Shown here: in pieces, positions 7,430 to 14,507 of the stretch | Numbering within the stretch: the stretch's first letter is position 1 | How the letters are laid out: every line of letters starts with the position of its first letter | Assembly (NCBI GenBank): GCA_046313675.1 | Contig: JBKBXU010000082.1 | Location: 1 to 15,201, forward strand | Reading direction: 5' to 3' | Source of the DNA: JBKBXU01 sp046313675 | GTDB lineage: Bacteria > Bacteroidota > Bacteroidia > Cytophagales > Cytophagaceae | DNA: 15,201 nucleotides | Position numbers and translations under genes: made by a program | The notes under the pieces: model-generated | Seen by the model: only the letters and a program-made list of their open reading frames with translations | What the model was told of the DNA's origin: nothing | Databases searched by the model: none

Positions 7430-8425
7430 ATGAAGAATCTTGACAAAAAAGTAGTGGTAATAACCGGCGCTTCCAGTGGTATTGGAAGGGCAACAGCACT
7501 TGAATTTGCAAAGCACGGCTCTACTGTTGTACTGGCTGCCAGAAGGGGAGATGTTCTGGAGCAGGTAGCAGAAGAGTGCAGGAGCCTTGGAGGAAAGGCA
7601 CTTGCCGTTGCCCTGGATGTTACGTATGAGCATGATGTTAAAAATATGGCTGAACGAGCTATTGGTGAATTTGGGAAAGTTGACATTTGGGTAAATAATG
7701 CGGCTGTTTCCATGATGGGCAGGCTGGAGGATACGCCTACCGAAGACATTAAACGGCTTATGGATATCAATGTATTTGGTTATATAAATGGAGCCAAGGC
7801 TGTATTGCCTTATTTCAGGGAGCAGAAAAAAGGTGTTCTGATAAACGTATCCTCTATGGTAAGTAAAACTGGTCAGCCTTATTCATTGGCTTATACAACA
7901 AGTAAATTTGCCATCAGAGGTTTTAGTATGAGTCTTGAGCAGGAATTGGCAGATGAAAAGCATATTCATGTTTGCACTGTACTTCCTTCTGTAATTGATA
8001 CACCTATTTTTAATCAGGCGGCAAACTACATGGGCAGGAATGTGGTAGCCCCACAACCTGCTATAGAAGCTACAGAGGTGGCAGAAGCCATAGTGGATCT
8101 TGCACAAAATCCTAAAAAGGAAGTGGTAGTTGGAGCTCTTGGGCAAGCCTCAGGAATATTCAAATCGCTGGCCCCTGGTTTATATGACAAACAATACCGC
8201 AAAACTGTATTTAAGAAACATTTCAGCAAAGATCCCTCGGAACCTTCAAAAGGTAATCTTTATGAGCCCATTCGGGATTATGCAGGTGTAAGTGGAGGAT
8301 GGTATAAGAAGGAAACCGGAAAAAAGCTAAAGTTGGGCAAGATGCTTTTAAGTAGCACCTTAATTGCAGGGGCTGCTTTGGGAGCGTATTTGCTTGTGAA
8401 AAATGAAACAAACAAAAGGCCGTAA
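7430..8425 (+). CDS. SDR family oxidoreductase with C-terminal membrane anchor
   Basis: 331 residues from the ATG at 7430. An earlier in-frame ATG at 7388 would add 14 residues before the first beta strand, which SDR proteins lack, so the later start is preferred. Classical SDR motifs: TGASSGIG (12-19) for NAD(P) binding, NNAA (89-92), catalytic Asn114, Ser142, Tyr155 and Lys159 in the YxxxK motif. The ARR after strand 2 (37-39) favours NADP. Beyond the ~250-residue core there is a ~60-residue basic extension, then a hydrophobic segment (about 305-323, LLSSTLIAGAALGAYLLV) near the C-terminus, so the enzyme is probably tail-anchored to the inner membrane facing the cytoplasm. Such long SDRs are common and of unknown substrate; a lipophilic substrate is plausible. 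The coding end overlaps a terminator hairpin. Confidence 0.9.
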   Translation: MKNLDKKVVVITGASSGIGRATALEFAKHGSTVVLAARRGDVLEQVAEECRSLGGKALAVALDVTYEHDVKNMAERAIGEFGKVDIWVNNAAVSMMGRLEDTPTEDIKRLMDINVFGYINGAKAVLPYFREQKKGVLINVSSMVSKTGQPYSLAYTTSKFAIRGFSMSLEQELADEKHIHVCTVLPSVIDTPIFNQAANYMGRNVVAPQPAIEATEVAEAIVDLAQNPKKEVVVGALGQASGIFKSLAPGLYDKQYRKTVFKKHFSKDPSEPSKGNLYEPIRDYAGVSGGWYKKETGKKLKLGKMLLSSTLIAGAALGAYLLVKNETNKRP

Positions 8426-8440
8426 AGCCTTTTGTTTTTT
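8411..8440. terminator. bidirectional terminator between SDR and purine phosphorylase genes
   Basis: A perfect 10-bp stem (AACAAAAGGC / GCCTTTTGTT, 6-nt loop CGTAAA) runs into TTTT on the + side and has a matching A-rich/T-rich arrangement on the - side. The 5' arm is the last SDR codons and the SDR stop TAA lies in the loop; the 3' T-tract includes the first base pairs of the convergent gene's stop codon. One element thus serves two convergent genes. Confidence 0.85.
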
Positions 8441-9251
8441 ATAGCTCCCTTATTAATCGGGTAAAAACTTTGGTTAGTTTAGGCTCAAAATTGGTTGCTA
8501 CCTCTATAATTTCCTGGATGTTTACGGGATGCAGGTTGTCTGGATCACATTCATCTGTTATTAATGAAATAGCGCATACGTTCATGTTCATGTGATTGGC
8601 GACAATTACTTCGGGCACTGTCGACATGCCGACGATATCCGCACCAATTTTTCCCAGATAACGGTATTCAGCTCTGGTTTCGAGATTTGGGCCATTAACC
8701 GCCACATACACTCCTTTGTGCGCACGAATATTTTCTTCCTGAGCAATGATTAATGCTTTTTCATTCAGTAACTGGGAGTAGGGTTGACTCATATCAGGAA
8801 ATCTGGGTCCAAATTCATCGTCGTTTTTCCCTGTCAAAGGATTGGCCGATTGAAGATTAATATGGTCATCTATAACTACAAGGTCTCCCTTTTTAAAATC
8901 AAGATTGATTCCTCCGGATACATTAGATATGAACAGGGTTTTCACTCCTAGCATTTTCATGATGCGGATGGGGAAGGTAACCTGAAACATGCTGTAGCCT
9001 TCATAAAAATGAAATCTTCCCTGCATGGCCACAACGATCTTATTGTCTATCGTTCCAAAAATCAACTTTCCAACATGGTGTTCTACGGTGCTAAGGGGAA
9101 AATGAGGTATTTGGCTGTAGGGGATTTCTTTTTCAATGGTAATGTTTTTGATTAAGCCCCCCAGACCGGTTCCAAGGACTATTCCTATTTCAGGTTTGGC
9201 AGAAAAATGTCGTTTTAAAAAATCAAATGCTTCAGTAAACCGCTGATCCAT
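8439..9251 (-). CDS. purine nucleoside phosphorylase, trimeric (PNP/MTAP) type
   Basis: 270 residues from the ATG at 9251; the frame extends to 9290 upstream, but the extra 13 residues precede the usual N-terminal helix. The enzyme splits purine nucleosides with phosphate into base and ribose-1-phosphate in the cytoplasmic salvage pathway. Motifs of the ~31-kDa trimeric class: phosphate loop GTGLGGL (27-33), STVEHHVGKL (54-63), GRFHFYEGY (78-86), SNVSGGIN (109-116), GPNLETRAEYR (187-197) with base-contacting Glu191, and GMSTVPE (208-214). Asp233 in SLITDE takes the place of the Asn (N243 in human PNP) that makes mammalian enzymes specific for 6-oxopurines, which suggests adenosine may also be accepted. 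It is convergent with the SDR gene across a shared terminator, and 98 bp downstream of a membrane-protein gene on the same strand. Confidence 0.92.
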   Translation of the reverse strand: MDQRFTEAFDFLKRHFSAKPEIGIVLGTGLGGLIKNITIEKEIPYSQIPHFPLSTVEHHVGKLIFGTIDNKIVVAMQGRFHFYEGYSMFQVTFPIRIMKMLGVKTLFISNVSGGINLDFKKGDLVVIDDHINLQSANPLTGKNDDEFGPRFPDMSQPYSQLLNEKALIIAQEENIRAHKGVYVAVNGPNLETRAEYRYLGKIGADIVGMSTVPEVIVANHMNMNVCAISLITDECDPDNLHPVNIQEIIEVATNFEPKLTKVFTRLIREL

Positions 9252-9349
9252 ACTAAGGCTATGGTTTAAGATTAAAAAAATGAAGCACAATAATAAGTAT
9301 TTAAACTCTTACTTTAATGCCAGAGAAGAAAATTATTTCAAGCTTATAG

Positions 9350-9766
9350 TTATAAAACCACCGCTGCCACAATTACAAATAAAAGTAAGGCTACTGCTAC
9401 CCAAAAGAAAATACCTAAAGCCAGTTCGTAGTCTTTTTTTTGCTTTTCATCCTCTTCAAGCTTCTCATATTCATAAATCTTTGACCTGGTTGAAGATCGG
9501 ATTTTTTTATTGTCATGGGTGGCAGCCGCAATGATTAGTGCTGTTATGAATCCTGCTAAAAGCCCTGGTAGCCAATAGAGTCCAAGAATAGGATCGCCTA
9601 ATGGCCTTACCCAACGGTTAGCAGCTAAAGTTACCAGGAAGATAAGTACCAGCAGAAACCCAAAACCACGTCTTGGAATATGTATCTTAAATATATTGGT
9701 AAAAACAACCGTTAATACCAATGATGTTAAAAAAGCTAAAAAAAGTTCTATAAAAATTGAACTCAT
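9350..9766 (-). CDS. small four-TM membrane protein, function unknown
   Basis: 138 residues from the ATG at 9766. The frame can be extended ten codons to a TTG at 9796, but the ATG gives a compact start directly before the first membrane segment. Hydrophobic segments lie at about 4-24, 34-52, 61-81 and 116-137, with a short loop RWVRPLGDP between the second and third. Between segments 3 and 4 is a ~30-residue highly charged, probably helical stretch (KIRSSTRSKIYEYEKLEEDE, then KQKKD) facing the cytoplasm by the positive-inside rule. I recognise no family or catalytic motif. It lies upstream of the purine phosphorylase on the same strand but 98 bp apart, so co-transcription is uncertain, and it is divergent from the glycosyltransferase. 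Confidence 0.72.
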   Translation of the reverse strand: MSSIFIELFLAFLTSLVLTVVFTNIFKIHIPRRGFGFLLVLIFLVTLAANRWVRPLGDPILGLYWLPGLLAGFITALIIAAATHDNKKIRSSTRSKIYEYEKLEEDEKQKKDYELALGIFFWVAVALLLFVIVAAVVL

Positions 9767-9837
9767 AGTATGGTTTATTATATTTTTAACTAACAAGTTA
9801 TGTATGCTAAACCGAAACCTTATTTTTTTGTTTTTTT

Positions 9838-10788
9838 ATGATGTCTGCTAAAGTAACCGTTGTATGTCTTTGTTATAACCATGAAAAGTTTGTTAGGGAG
9901 GCTTTGGACTCTGTTGTTAATCAGACGTACGCTAACATAGAAATAATCGTTGTGGATGACTTTAGCCGGGATGGAAGCCGGGAGCTTTTAAAGGAATACA
10001 TTGTAGCTCATCCTGACATTGTCTGCCTTTTTAATAGTGAGAATTCAGGTAATTGTACTTCGTTTAATCGCGCACTTCGGCAGGCAAAGGGGGAGTATAT
10101 TATAGATTTTGCTACGGATGATGTTATGCACCCGGAAAGAATAGAGAAACAGGTGTCTTTTTTTGACCGGAATCCTTCGGATTATGCAGCAGTATTTACC
10201 AATGCCATATACATAAACGAGAACGGGGAGGAGCTTAAAAACCATTACCTTGGTTCTGATATTGTGCCTTCCGGGGATGTATATGCAAATATTATTAAGC
10301 GGAATTCGTTTATATGTACACCGACACTTATGTTCAGGATAGCCTCTTTGAGGGAGGTTGGAGGGTACGATGAAACCTTGTCCTATGAGGACTTTGATAT
10401 ATGTCTCAGACTTTCGCGAAGGTATAAATTCGGATACTTGGATGAGGTTCTTACCAGGCGACGTATTGTTCAGGGCTCACATGGGAGGACAGCATTGATC
10501 AGTAAAAATAAATCTACTTATAAAATTTGTCAGAAGGCATACTGGTTGAATAAATCAAAAGAAGAGAATACAGCCCTTGCCCAATTTCTAAGGTTTAATC
10601 TTCGGCTATGTCTCTTTACCAATGACTATGAAATGTTTAAACGGTATTATTGTTTTTTGAAGGAAGTTGCAGGTTTGTCGTGGTTTGACAGGTTGATGAA
10701 TGGGCTGTGTAGTTTAAAAATAAATCTTTTCCCCCTTTATCAAAAATATGTTCAACTGAGGTTTGGTTATGTGATAAGTTTGCATTAA
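9838..10788 (+). CDS. glycosyltransferase family 2
   Basis: 316 residues; ATG codons at 9838 and 9841 are both possible starts. The GT-A fold N-terminus is clear: VTVVCLCYNHEKFVREALDS (6-25), IEIIVVDDFSRDGS (34-47) with the nucleotide-binding Asp pair 40/41, and DFATDDVMHPERI (90-102), where TDD replaces the usual DxD metal site. YEDFDICLRLSRR (183-195) supplies the probable catalytic acidic residues (Glu184/Asp185). The last ~100 residues are basic, rich in Phe and Tyr, with no strong membrane span, and may dock on the inner face of the membrane. It probably adds a sugar from a nucleotide donor during polysaccharide, lipopolysaccharide or glycoprotein-glycan synthesis; donor and acceptor cannot be told. 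No other glycan genes flank it, so it stands alone, divergent from the four-TM protein. Confidence 0.92.
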   Translation: MMSAKVTVVCLCYNHEKFVREALDSVVNQTYANIEIIVVDDFSRDGSRELLKEYIVAHPDIVCLFNSENSGNCTSFNRALRQAKGEYIIDFATDDVMHPERIEKQVSFFDRNPSDYAAVFTNAIYINENGEELKNHYLGSDIVPSGDVYANIIKRNSFICTPTLMFRIASLREVGGYDETLSYEDFDICLRLSRRYKFGYLDEVLTRRRIVQGSHGRTALISKNKSTYKICQKAYWLNKSKEENTALAQFLRFNLRLCLFTNDYEMFKRYYCFLKEVAGLSWFDRLMNGLCSLKINLFPLYQKYVQLRFGYVISLH

Positions 10789-10899
10789 AAATCAGCCTTT
10801 TAATGTATCAGGAGGTATTTGTAAATATTTTTTGACTTATATTTATTAAGTTTCATCGAAATTATTTACCTTTAATAATTGTTAATTTAACATAAATAA

Positions 10900-11511
10900 A
10901 TGGCTATGGAAATTCAAACAGCTCACCTTCAGTTTTTGCACGAGGAAGTTATCAGAATAATCGAAGAGAAGAAGAATTGCAATGCTGAAACTGAAAAATT
11001 AGAAGGCTTACGTCAATTTTTAAGCCTTATTATTCGGGAAGAGCGATACATGAAGAAATTCGATGAATTCAACAATGTTGTTCTCTCCATGGCGCAGTTT
11101 GATTTTTCCGGACGAATGGATATTGGCGAGGAGGAAGATTTATTTACATATCTCGCTACCAGTATAAATTTATTGAATGAGGAGTTAGAGGCCAATGTAG
11201 TGCCTTTGCATTTTTTAAATTCTGTGCTTGAGTCTTCCAAAGAGAGTATATTATTGATAGATGAGACCGGGAAAATTCAGCATTCCAGCAATCAGCTTGT
11301 AGAGGTTTTGGGGTATACGGCTTCTGAATTAAATGGAAGAAATATTTCTAATTTGTTTGTAGATTTTTCGATTAATAACCTTGGAATTTCAGATCATTCT
11401 AAAGTTACAGTACTTGCTAAAGATGGGGAGCAGCTTGAAAAGGTCTTGGAAATTAATAAAATTGAAGGGCCTAATCAGCGTAGTAATATATTTCTTCTTA
11501 AAATTAAGTAG
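10900..11511 (+). CDS. stand-alone sensor protein with HAMP-like region and PAS domain
   Basis: 203 residues, soluble. ATG codons at 10900 and 10906 are both possible. Residues ~1-50 are a charged helix/coiled coil (QFLHEEVIRIIEEKKNCNAE...). Residues ~55-97 (FNNVVLSMAQFDFSGRMDI, then EDLFTYLATSINLLNEELEA) resemble the HAMP-like linker seen before PAS domains in some Bacteroidota and myxobacterial kinases. Residues ~105-203 are one PAS fold (SVLESSKESILLIDETGKIQ, EVLGYTASELNGRNISNLF, a final FLLKIK strand). No histidine kinase, GGDEF, receiver or DNA-binding domain follows, and the gene ends at a strong terminator, so it is not a truncated reading frame at its 3' end. It may dimerise with or modulate a partner kinase or regulator. 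The ligand is unknown. Confidence 0.85.
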   Translation: MAMEIQTAHLQFLHEEVIRIIEEKKNCNAETEKLEGLRQFLSLIIREERYMKKFDEFNNVVLSMAQFDFSGRMDIGEEEDLFTYLATSINLLNEELEANVVPLHFLNSVLESSKESILLIDETGKIQHSSNQLVEVLGYTASELNGRNISNLFVDFSINNLGISDHSKVTVLAKDGEQLEKVLEINKIEGPNQRSNIFLLKIK

Positions 11512-11532
11512 TCATAAGTAAATAATAAAAAG

Positions 11533-11562
11533 AAAAAGGGGATGAATTTCATCCCCTTTTTT
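11533..11562. terminator. strong bidirectional terminator
   Basis: A perfect 12-bp stem (AAAAAGGGGATG / CATCCCCTTTTT) with a 5-nt loop and A/T tracts on both sides lies between the PAS gene (stop 11511) and the convergent fusion gene (stop codon at 11564-11566). It can end transcription from either side. Confidence 0.9.
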
Positions 11563-11563
11563 G

Positions 11564-13996
11564 TTACCTGACAGTTGATTTTGCTGTATTTGGCATCATA
11601 CTCAGTAATGAGACATTGAAGTTGTCTTTCATTTGTACGTATGCAACTACAGGCTCTACTTTAACTGCCAGTTTGAGCTTTTCAAGTGAAGCAGTATATC
11701 CCATAAATACTTTTGGACAACCGTGCTCAATTCCTTTTACTATTGATTGGAAAAGTATCTGTTTATATACTTTAAAGTTTTCCAGGTACTCGTAATCCAT
11801 TCCTCCCATCACAGGTGAATAATTGGCGTTTTTGTAATTGAAAGTAATGGCTGCCGGCTTTTTTTCTCCTATTATAGTGAATTGCATGCATTCCCAGTCG
11901 GGAGAATAAGCCATTTCTTTAAATAATTTATAGGGGAGTTTAAAGCTGTTGATTTCCAAATTCTTTTCCCTTACGTTATTATAAAGTTCATACCATTTTT
12001 CTATAAGTTCTTCCGAAGGATCTTTGATGTTTTCTATTTTGAAATACTGTTCATACTTCAGAACATTTTGCTTTAGACGATATCTTTTGGAAGCACTCAG
12101 CCATTTGATGTAGTCCTCTTTATCTTTCAGGTTTTCATTATAGAATACCAAGTTGTCAGGCATATTGAATTTGACAAAACCCTGATCCATCATCAGGTCT
12201 CGTATTTCATGATCCTGTTCTTCAAAGTCTCTCAGGAGCACATTAGGGATTCCCAGTTTTTCCTGCAGGTTCCATATGGTATCCATTAGGTACACCATAG
12301 CTTGTTTCCATTCAGAATGAGTTCTGTCTATATAAAGATGTTTACCGCTGCTTGTTAATGATCCCATCATTAAGGTTTTGGACGTTAAGTAATAAGGGTC
12401 ATTTATCCGTGATTCCTCAATTTGCCTGGATACATGTTCCGGAGCAAGCATGTCATCTTTGGTTAGTGCTACTGTAAGGAAAGTAGATAATACAGGGGTA
12501 TTAAATTTATCTCTTATGATCAGGTAGTGGAAATCCCAGTTGTTTTCAGCACCTTTATTTCCTGAGAAAGCTTTTTCAAGGAAATTCATGCCATTCCAAT
12601 CAAAATATCCTTCATCAGCCATGAGGTCATTCCAAAGTTTTTGCGGAATGTTTTTGATGGTCGTTTCATGTTGAAGTTTAAATTGGCTTGGGTTGTTTTC
12701 CTGATTCATTTCTACAGGATTCAGATCAAATTTCTTTACCGATCTGAATGCTCTGTAGATGTCTTTCATTGTTCGTTCTTCTTCCTGTAAGGCTAACGGC
12801 AGATGCTTGGCAATTGCTGCACCAAGCTTATCTATGTCCTCATGAGTATGATGCCTTGTTATGGTAAATCGTATGCCGGTACATTGTTCCGGTACGGCAG
12901 GGTATATTCCCAGATTCACATGTAAGCCTTCTTTGGCTAATCGGTGAACCATGTTATATCCTGTTTTCTGCAATCCAAGGCCTACAAAAAATATTGGAGA
13001 GATGGAGTCTCCGATCAGAGGTATATTGTAATCTGTCAGAACTTTGTTGCAGTAAAGAATCTTGTCGGCCAGATCCGCTTGCAGGTCATAAATTTCATCG
13101 GATAAATGGATTTTTGCAGAGGCAATGGAAGCTCCTAACACAGCTGGTTGTTGAGGCCCTGAGTGAGTAAGTGCACCGCCCCAATTTTTAACTTTCCAGT
13201 ACAATTCCTCATTAGGGAAAATAAATATTCCTCCTGCTGAGCCAAAGCCCTTAGCTAAAGAAGTGGAAAGAATCATTTTGGAATGGAGAGGGATTTGGGC
13301 TAAAGTACTTCCAGACCCATTTTCCCCTACCCAGCTCATTCCATGGGCATCATCTACATAGAGGTGTAATTTTTTGTTTTTTTCCATTAGTCGAATGAGT
13401 TCCGGTAATGGTGCCAAATCTCCATACATGGAATATACACCGTCTACGAAATACCATATTTTGTTATGACTATTTTCCAGATCATTAATCTTTGTTTGGA
13501 GCTCATCCAATCTGTTATGACGGACTTTTGTCACGGTTATACCTTTTACCTGAAGGTTAAAAGCAACTTCTTGCATAGAATAATGAGCCTGATGATCAAG
13601 GATTACAGCATCACCTTCTTCAACCAGGATTGGTATAACAGCGAGATGTCCCATGGAGGTATTTGGAGATAAAATTGCCGGGAATTTAAAAATCTGCTGT
13701 ATTAAATTTTCAAGCTCTTTGTATAAGGTGCAGGAAACATAGGTTCTGGAAGAGGAAAATTGGGTGCCGAATTGTTCAACAGCTTTTATTGCGCCATCTT
13801 TTAATCTTTTATCTAGTTCTAGTCCCAGATAGCTGCAAGATCCAAAATTAATTCTTTTTTGTCCATCAATCGTAATTATATTCCCATCCAGGTATTCATC
13901 TTCTGTATAAAGGTGTACAATACCTTTTTCTCTGGCAATACTTATAATTTCATTTACGTTTTCGATAAAGGTGTTTTTGTTAGCTTTTTTGATCAT
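11564..13996 (-). CDS. fusion of PLP-dependent alpha-oxoamine synthase with C-terminal FemAB/GNAT-like acyltransferase
   Basis: 810 residues. Residues ~45-400 match the alpha-oxoamine synthase family (BioF, serine palmitoyltransferase, KBL): NFGSCSYLGLE, His138 in DHQAHYSM (stacks on PLP), Ser189 in VDGVYSMYGD, Asp215/His218 in YVDDAHG and Schiff-base Lys249 in STSLAKGFG, all in family order. Members condense an acyl thioester with an amino acid, losing CO2. After a ~40-residue linker, residues ~440-805 resemble the FemAB/DUF482 and BioF2-like acetyltransferase (GNAT-fold) families: KLWNDLMADEGYFDWNGMNF, SKRYRLKQNVLKYEQYF, IIGEKKPAAITFNYKN, SIVKGIEHGCPKVFMG. I infer a two-step enzyme making an N-acylated amino-ketone, the core of sphingolipids or sulfonolipids; it might instead be biotin-related. 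No biotin, ACP or ketoreductase gene adjoins it. The synthase call is firm, the acyltransferase likely, the product speculative. Confidence 0.85.
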   Translation of the reverse strand: MIKKANKNTFIENVNEIISIAREKGIVHLYTEDEYLDGNIITIDGQKRINFGSCSYLGLELDKRLKDGAIKAVEQFGTQFSSSRTYVSCTLYKELENLIQQIFKFPAILSPNTSMGHLAVIPILVEEGDAVILDHQAHYSMQEVAFNLQVKGITVTKVRHNRLDELQTKINDLENSHNKIWYFVDGVYSMYGDLAPLPELIRLMEKNKKLHLYVDDAHGMSWVGENGSGSTLAQIPLHSKMILSTSLAKGFGSAGGIFIFPNEELYWKVKNWGGALTHSGPQQPAVLGASIASAKIHLSDEIYDLQADLADKILYCNKVLTDYNIPLIGDSISPIFFVGLGLQKTGYNMVHRLAKEGLHVNLGIYPAVPEQCTGIRFTITRHHTHEDIDKLGAAIAKHLPLALQEEERTMKDIYRAFRSVKKFDLNPVEMNQENNPSQFKLQHETTIKNIPQKLWNDLMADEGYFDWNGMNFLEKAFSGNKGAENNWDFHYLIIRDKFNTPVLSTFLTVALTKDDMLAPEHVSRQIEESRINDPYYLTSKTLMMGSLTSSGKHLYIDRTHSEWKQAMVYLMDTIWNLQEKLGIPNVLLRDFEEQDHEIRDLMMDQGFVKFNMPDNLVFYNENLKDKEDYIKWLSASKRYRLKQNVLKYEQYFKIENIKDPSEELIEKWYELYNNVREKNLEINSFKLPYKLFKEMAYSPDWECMQFTIIGEKKPAAITFNYKNANYSPVMGGMDYEYLENFKVYKQILFQSIVKGIEHGCPKVFMGYTASLEKLKLAVKVEPVVAYVQMKDNFNVSLLSMMPNTAKSTVR

Positions 13997-14061
13997 AGTA
14001 TGGTTATTTTGTGGTTAAAAAAATATTTAAAAGATTCTATTTTATACGTAAGAATTTCATC

Positions 14062-14092
14062 TTAGTCTAGGATTTTTTTATTTTTATATTTG
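14062..14092 (+). promoter_or_regulatory. Bacteroidota-type promoter for the STAS-like array
   Basis: TATATTTG at 14085-14092 matches the Bacteroidota -7 consensus TAnnTTTG exactly. A TTAG at 14062-14065, 19 nt upstream, is a partial match to the -33 TTTG/TTG box. The predicted transcript start falls about 5 nt before the ATG at 14101, leaving an unusually short leader if that ATG is used, or about 14 nt if the ATG at 14110 is the true start. Confidence 0.5.
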
Positions 14093-14100
14093 AAAGTTAG

Positions 14101-14502
14101 ATGCTTATGATGGAACGGTTGAATTATATAGATAATTCCTGGTATGAATTATATCTGATGGATGGAATAGTTTATAATATTTACAAGGAAGGGTTAATTG
14201 TAACTTTAGAAGTAGCCAAGCAAATGAGTATTGATAAATACAAGGTTTCTGAGGGGATTTCAAGACCGGTTTTTGTTGATGCAAGAAAATTAAAAACAAT
14301 TGCAAAAGAGGCTAGAAGTCATTTAAGTGAGGGGGAAGGTTTAACGTATGTTAGTGGAGGAGCAATTTTAATAAATAATGCAATCCAAAAATTATTAGCT
14401 AATGCATATTTAAGTATAAATAAACCATTGGTGCCTGCAAAGATATTTACTGATAAAAATCAGGCTATTTCCTGGCTGCAGCAATTTAAGAACATCAATT
14501 AA
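14101..14502 (+). CDS. STAS/SpoIIAA-like small protein, paralog 1
   Basis: 133 residues from the first ATG (14101); in-frame ATGs at 14107 and 14110 fit better with the promoter position and with the length of the neighbour. The sequence is of the Bacteroidota ~130-residue family that looks STAS/SpoIIAA-like: an opening strand YELYLMDGIVYNIYKE (15-30), helix VTLEVAKQMS, core strand SRPVFVDARKLKTI (54-67), EARSHLSEGEG, then YVSGGAILINNAIQKLLANA (83-102), INKPLVPAKIFTD and QAISWLQQF. No signal peptide, membrane segment or catalytic motif is seen. The conserved FVDxRK ... EAR pattern suggests a fixed binding surface. Function is unknown; such proteins are usually thought to be regulatory or protein-binding. 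It is followed 5 bp later by a clear paralog and is divergent from the synthase fusion gene. Confidence 0.78.
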   Translation: MLMMERLNYIDNSWYELYLMDGIVYNIYKEGLIVTLEVAKQMSIDKYKVSEGISRPVFVDARKLKTIAKEARSHLSEGEGLTYVSGGAILINNAIQKLLANAYLSINKPLVPAKIFTDKNQAISWLQQFKNIN

Positions 14503-14507
14503 TTGTT

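Noticed and set aside
7430..8425. SDR as the ketoreductase partner of the synthase fusion
   Set aside because: The genes are more than 3 kb apart on opposite strands with unrelated genes between, and the SDR's substrate cannot be read from sequence.
9252..9290. Thirteen-residue N-terminal extension of the purine phosphorylase
   Set aside because: It goes beyond the family N-terminus, and a good ATG lies at 9251.
9280..9534. 84-codon open frame on the + strand
   Set aside because: It overlaps the gap and the antisense strand of the four-TM membrane protein gene, with no coding character.
10801..10899. Promoter of the PAS gene (TACCTTTA near 10867)
   Set aside because: It differs from TAnnTTTG in the last base and has no convincing -33 box, so it is too weak to list.
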